Of a stretch of DNA of 8,030 nucleotides, positions 5,092 to 8,030 are shown in pieces. The number at the start of each line of letters is the position of its first letter. Position 1 is the stretch's first letter. The notes under the pieces are model-generated. The model worked only from the letters and a program-made list of their open reading frames with translations. It was not told the DNA's origin and searched no databases. Source of the DNA: Bryobacterales bacterium (GTDB taxonomy: Bacteria; Acidobacteriota; Terriglobia; Bryobacterales; Bryobacteraceae); assembly GCA_003154855.1 (NCBI GenBank), contig PMEV01000418.1, forward strand, positions 1 to 8,030, in the 5' to 3' direction. The position numbers and the translations under genes are program-made.

Positions 5092-7974
5092 ATGAAACGC
5101 CAGTTCATTATCGTATTGATAGCTACGTCAATCGCCGCCCAAACACCAGCACCACCCCCCAGTGGGGGGAAGACGGAAGTCGCGGCGTCCTCCACGGAAG
5201 GCGAGGTCGCGCTGGACCTTGTTGTGCGCGATAAGGGCGGCCGTCTCATCCGCGATTTGCGGCCCGAAGAAATCCAACTTAGCGACGGGGGCAAGCCCGC
5301 CAAAATCCGGTCGGTCCACCTGTCCGGAGCATCCGAACATGGCGCCCGGGAGAACCGGCCACATCAGGCCATCGTGCTGATGTTCGATGCCCTGGGGCGG
5401 GATTCCGCCACCTTCGCCCGCGAGGGCGCGATGGAGGTGGCCAGGGGAGCCGCCGAGGCGGATGCCCTGGTGGCGGTGGTGTGCGTCGGAAGCAGGCTGG
5501 GCATACTGCAGCCCTTTACCGGCGACAAGGACGCGCTGAAGAAGTCGATCGAGATCGCCACCGTTTCCGCATCGCGCCGCGATGTGGAGATTACAAAGGC
5601 CGAGGAAGGGTTGCGGCGCTTGCCGGCGCAAGCTGCCGCCGCGGGCGGGACGCCGCCAGCCCAGCTCTTGCTGGAAGCCGTGTCGTCCTCCGAGCTGGCG
5701 GCGCGCGACCAGAAGGCCAAGCCGGCCATGGCGTCCATGCTGGGGCTGGCCAAAGCCCTGGCCAAGCTGCCGGGCCGCAAGACGATCGTCTATTTCAGCG
5801 GAGGTCTGCAACTGTCGACCTCGGAAGCGACCGTGTTTCAGAGCCTGGTCAGCGAATCCAACCTGGCCCGCGTGAGCCTGTACGCCGTGGACGCCAGCGC
5901 GACCGCCGTTCAAGCTTCGGCGCAAGCCATGCTGGCGGTCTCCACTGCCACCTCCATGATCCATGCCACTGGGATAGCCGCCGGCGGAGCCGCCCCGGTG
6001 TCACACAGCGGAGGTAACGTGCAGTCGTACCCATTCCAGGTGGAACACCAGTACGGAGATATCTCCGATGGGATGCCAACGGGCACCCAGGATGCCCTGC
6101 GAGAGTTGTCGCTCTCCACCGGTGGAATCTACGTGCATGCCGACCTGGAGACCAAGCGGAAGCTGCGCCGGATTCCGGAGGATGCGGCCAACTACTACGA
6201 GATCGTCTACACCCCGCATGAGGAACCGCAGCCCGGCCAATTCCGCAACGTGGGCGTTCAGACGACCCGTCCGGACCTCAAAGTCCAGAGCCGCAGTGGT
6301 TACTTCGCGGGATCTACGTCCGTGGCGCAGTTTGGCGCTTTCGAGGGGCCGCTGGCCAAGGCGATCCTCGAGAAGGGCGGCCAACTGGATCCCTGGATCC
6401 GCGTGCGCGCCTACGAGTTGCGCCCGGGCGCGAAGACGGTCACTGGAGAAGTGGTGGTCGAGATCCCGCTATCCCGCCTGCATATTCAGGAGATCAGTAG
6501 CGAAAAGGTCATGCGGCTGCATTTCTCGGTGCTGGCACTGATCCTGGACGAATCCGGCCGGGAGATCGCGCGGTGCAGCGAGGACGTGCCCCAGCGAGTG
6601 GCAATCGAGGCCAAGGAGCGCATGCTCCAGGAGGTCTACACGTTCGCCCGGCCGTTTACGGCGCCGCCGGGCAAGTACCAGGTGGAAGTCGGAATCCAGG
6701 ATCGGCTGGCCGACAAGATCGCTCTGGTACACACGACCTTCGAGGCTCAGGCGGCCAATGCCCCGGCGGTGAGCGAAGCCATCCTGGCGCGCCGGCTGGA
6801 GGCCGCGCCATCGGCGGCGGATCTCGACGATCCCATGCTGTACGGAGCCAAGCGGGTGGTTCCCGACCTGCACCCGGTCATTACCGAGGAGCACGACGAC
6901 ACGCTGCCGCTGTTCCTGATTCTGTATCCCGACCCCGCCGTCAAGACGGAGCCGGAGCTGACCGTGCAGGTGGTGGGCTCGGTCACCTCATTCAAGGAGA
7001 CCAAGCTGGCCTTGGGGAAGACCGAAGGACGCAGCGCCATCCCCTACGTCGTGGACATCCCCGTCAAGAACCTCTCGCCCGGCAACTACAAGGTTCGAGC
7101 CACCTTTACGCAAGGCGGGGCGCCCATCCAGCGCGAGGTTGACTTCCTGGTGCCGGGCGAGCCGAAGCCCATCGCCCCAGCCGAGAGCGCCACCGCCAAG
7201 CCGGAGGCGCCCGCCCCGGTTGCCGTCGCGGCGGTCCGGCCAGGCGCCGCCGTTTCGAAGCCCAGCGAACAGGACCAGGCCAGCATGCTCGCCGGGGCGC
7301 GCCAGCGCGCCTTGGCCTATTCGCAATCCTTGCCCAACTTCACCTGCATCGAGTCCACGCAGCGCTCCGTGGCGAGACCCGGCACGCAAGAGTGGAAGCT
7401 GAAGGACACTCTTTCGGAGCTGGTCCGCTATGTGGACGGGCAGGAAGATCGCAGGTTGATCGAAATCAACGGCGCGGCGGCCACGGGAGATCGGTCGAGT
7501 CTGCAAGGGACGTTGTCCAGCGGGGAGTTTGGCCATCTTCTGAAGGTGGTCTTCGGCGAGAGGGCGCACGCCACCTTCACCTGGAAGGAGACGGCGTTCC
7601 TGGACGGAGTGCGGTGCGAGGTCTTTGCCAGCCAAGTGGACCGGAAGCATTCCGGCTACTCGATCGCCACCAACGGGGGCCAATGGGGCATCGACGTGGC
7701 CTACGTCGCCAGCGTGTACATCGACGCCGCCACGTTCAACATCCGCCGCGTGAAGCTGGAGGCCATCGATATCCCGCCCGAATTCCCGATCAGGGCGTCT
7801 TCATTCAGTGTCGACTATGCCTACGTGCGGGCCGGCGATGCCGATTTCCTGCTTCCCACTTCCGGAGCCGTCGAGCTGCAACAATCCCGGAGGGTGCTGG
7901 TCCGCAATGAGGTGCAGTTCCGGGATTATCACCGGCTGGGCAGCCAGACCAGTATCCGCTATCAGGGTTTCTAG
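5092..7974 (+). CDS. Secreted VWFA-related protein, long paralogue with extra C-terminal domain
   Basis: A 960-residue protein. The frame is open back to about 3526, but that part is antisense to the neighbouring gene; the ATG at 5092 is chosen for its ribosome binding site and the signal peptide MKRQFIIVLIATSIAA with predicted cleavage before Gln17. Residues 37-405 are the VWFA-related region: GEVALDLVVRDKGG, DLRPEEIQLSDGG, IVLMFDALGR (94-103, MIDAS position), LQPFTGDKDALKK, LPGRKTIVYFSGG (226-238), YAVDA, STGG (342-345), NYYEIVYTP, SGYF. Residues 405-688 repeat the paralogue's beta-rich region (APPGKY, RVVPDL, LYPD, IPY, SPGNYKV). A Pro/Ala-rich linker (690-725) leads to a domain at 727-960 absent from the short paralogue: ALAYSQSLPNFTCIEST, GEFGHLL, FTWKE, DGVRCEVF, YIDAATFNIRRV, ending SIRYQGF, with Cys752 and Cys842 as a possible disulfide. 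From memory this resembles a domain frequent in acidobacterial secreted proteins; I cannot name it. No catalytic motif is evident. Confidence 0.93.
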   Translation: MKRQFIIVLIATSIAAQTPAPPPSGGKTEVAASSTEGEVALDLVVRDKGGRLIRDLRPEEIQLSDGGKPAKIRSVHLSGASEHGARENRPHQAIVLMFDALGRDSATFAREGAMEVARGAAEADALVAVVCVGSRLGILQPFTGDKDALKKSIEIATVSASRRDVEITKAEEGLRRLPAQAAAAGGTPPAQLLLEAVSSSELAARDQKAKPAMASMLGLAKALAKLPGRKTIVYFSGGLQLSTSEATVFQSLVSESNLARVSLYAVDASATAVQASAQAMLAVSTATSMIHATGIAAGGAAPVSHSGGNVQSYPFQVEHQYGDISDGMPTGTQDALRELSLSTGGIYVHADLETKRKLRRIPEDAANYYEIVYTPHEEPQPGQFRNVGVQTTRPDLKVQSRSGYFAGSTSVAQFGAFEGPLAKAILEKGGQLDPWIRVRAYELRPGAKTVTGEVVVEIPLSRLHIQEISSEKVMRLHFSVLALILDESGREIARCSEDVPQRVAIEAKERMLQEVYTFARPFTAPPGKYQVEVGIQDRLADKIALVHTTFEAQAANAPAVSEAILARRLEAAPSAADLDDPMLYGAKRVVPDLHPVITEEHDDTLPLFLILYPDPAVKTEPELTVQVVGSVTSFKETKLALGKTEGRSAIPYVVDIPVKNLSPGNYKVRATFTQGGAPIQREVDFLVPGEPKPIAPAESATAKPEAPAPVAVAAVRPGAAVSKPSEQDQASMLAGARQRALAYSQSLPNFTCIESTQRSVARPGTQEWKLKDTLSELVRYVDGQEDRRLIEINGAAATGDRSSLQGTLSSGEFGHLLKVVFGERAHATFTWKETAFLDGVRCEVFASQVDRKHSGYSIATNGGQWGIDVAYVASVYIDAATFNIRRVKLEAIDIPPEFPIRASSFSVDYAYVRAGDADFLLPTSGAVELQQSRRVLVRNEVQFRDYHRLGSQTSIRYQGF

Positions 7975-8030
7975 CGGTCTTGCGTGTGGAAAGTTGAGCG
8001 GGCTTTACAGGCTGCGGTCCCGCCGGCCGG
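7975..8030. other. Intergenic tail after the long VWFA gene
   Basis: These 56 bases follow the TAG stop. A weak 5-bp inverted repeat (GCGGG 7998-8002 with CCCGC 8019-8023) and a CCGGCCGG palindrome at the very end are the only structures seen. No T-tract follows within the window, so no terminator is called, and no gene start is recognisable. Confidence 0.4.

Noticed and set aside
7998..8023. Terminator after the long VWFA gene
   Set aside because: The stem is only 5 bp with a 16-base loop and has no following T-tract before the window ends.
1..8030. CRISPR array, tRNA/rRNA gene, transposase or phage genes
   Set aside because: No regularly spaced direct repeats, cloverleaf or rRNA-like sequence, or mobile-element protein motifs were seen in either strand.

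Overview
The window is about 8 kb of GC-rich bacterial DNA with four protein-coding genes and no RNA genes, insertion sequences or CRISPR arrays that I can see. The gene content points to Acidobacteriota, probably a soil lineage of the Solibacter/Bryobacter type. The main reason is two large secreted proteins that match the 'VWFA-related Acidobacterial domain' family, together with a CRTAC1-type FG-GAP/ASPIC-UnbV protein and a secreted TPR protein, families that are heavily expanded in those genomes. The taxonomic assignment is inference from family content only.

Layout. Bases 1-1478 (+) hold the C-terminal 491 residues of a CRTAC1-like beta-propeller protein whose start lies before the window. 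Bases 1480-2607 (-) encode an exported TPR protein; the two genes converge with one base between their stop codons. A 267-base spacer (2608-2874) contains several short hairpins, including a UUCG-loop hairpin downstream of the next gene. Bases 2875-4935 (-) encode a 686-residue VWFA-related protein. A 156-base divergent intergenic region (4936-5091) separates it from its paralogue at 5092-7974 (+), a 960-residue protein with the same core architecture plus an extra C-terminal domain of about 235 residues joined through a Pro/Ala-rich linker. The last 56 bases are intergenic.

How the genes fit together. All three complete proteins have N-terminal export signals, and the truncated one belongs to a family that is normally exported, so this is a block of extracytoplasmic proteins. 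The head-to-head VWFA pair looks like an old duplication with inversion, followed by gain (or loss) of the C-terminal domain in one copy. Both copies carry a degenerate metal-binding (MIDAS) position. No enzyme or characterised pathway can be named from the sequence; the likely theme is protein-protein or surface interaction outside the cytoplasm. The most interesting points are the domain fusion in the larger VWFA protein, the degenerate MIDAS of both copies, the predicted Ala-Ala/Ala-Gln signal-peptidase sites shared by three proteins, and inverted repeats in the divergent control region, one of which could mask a ribosome binding site.
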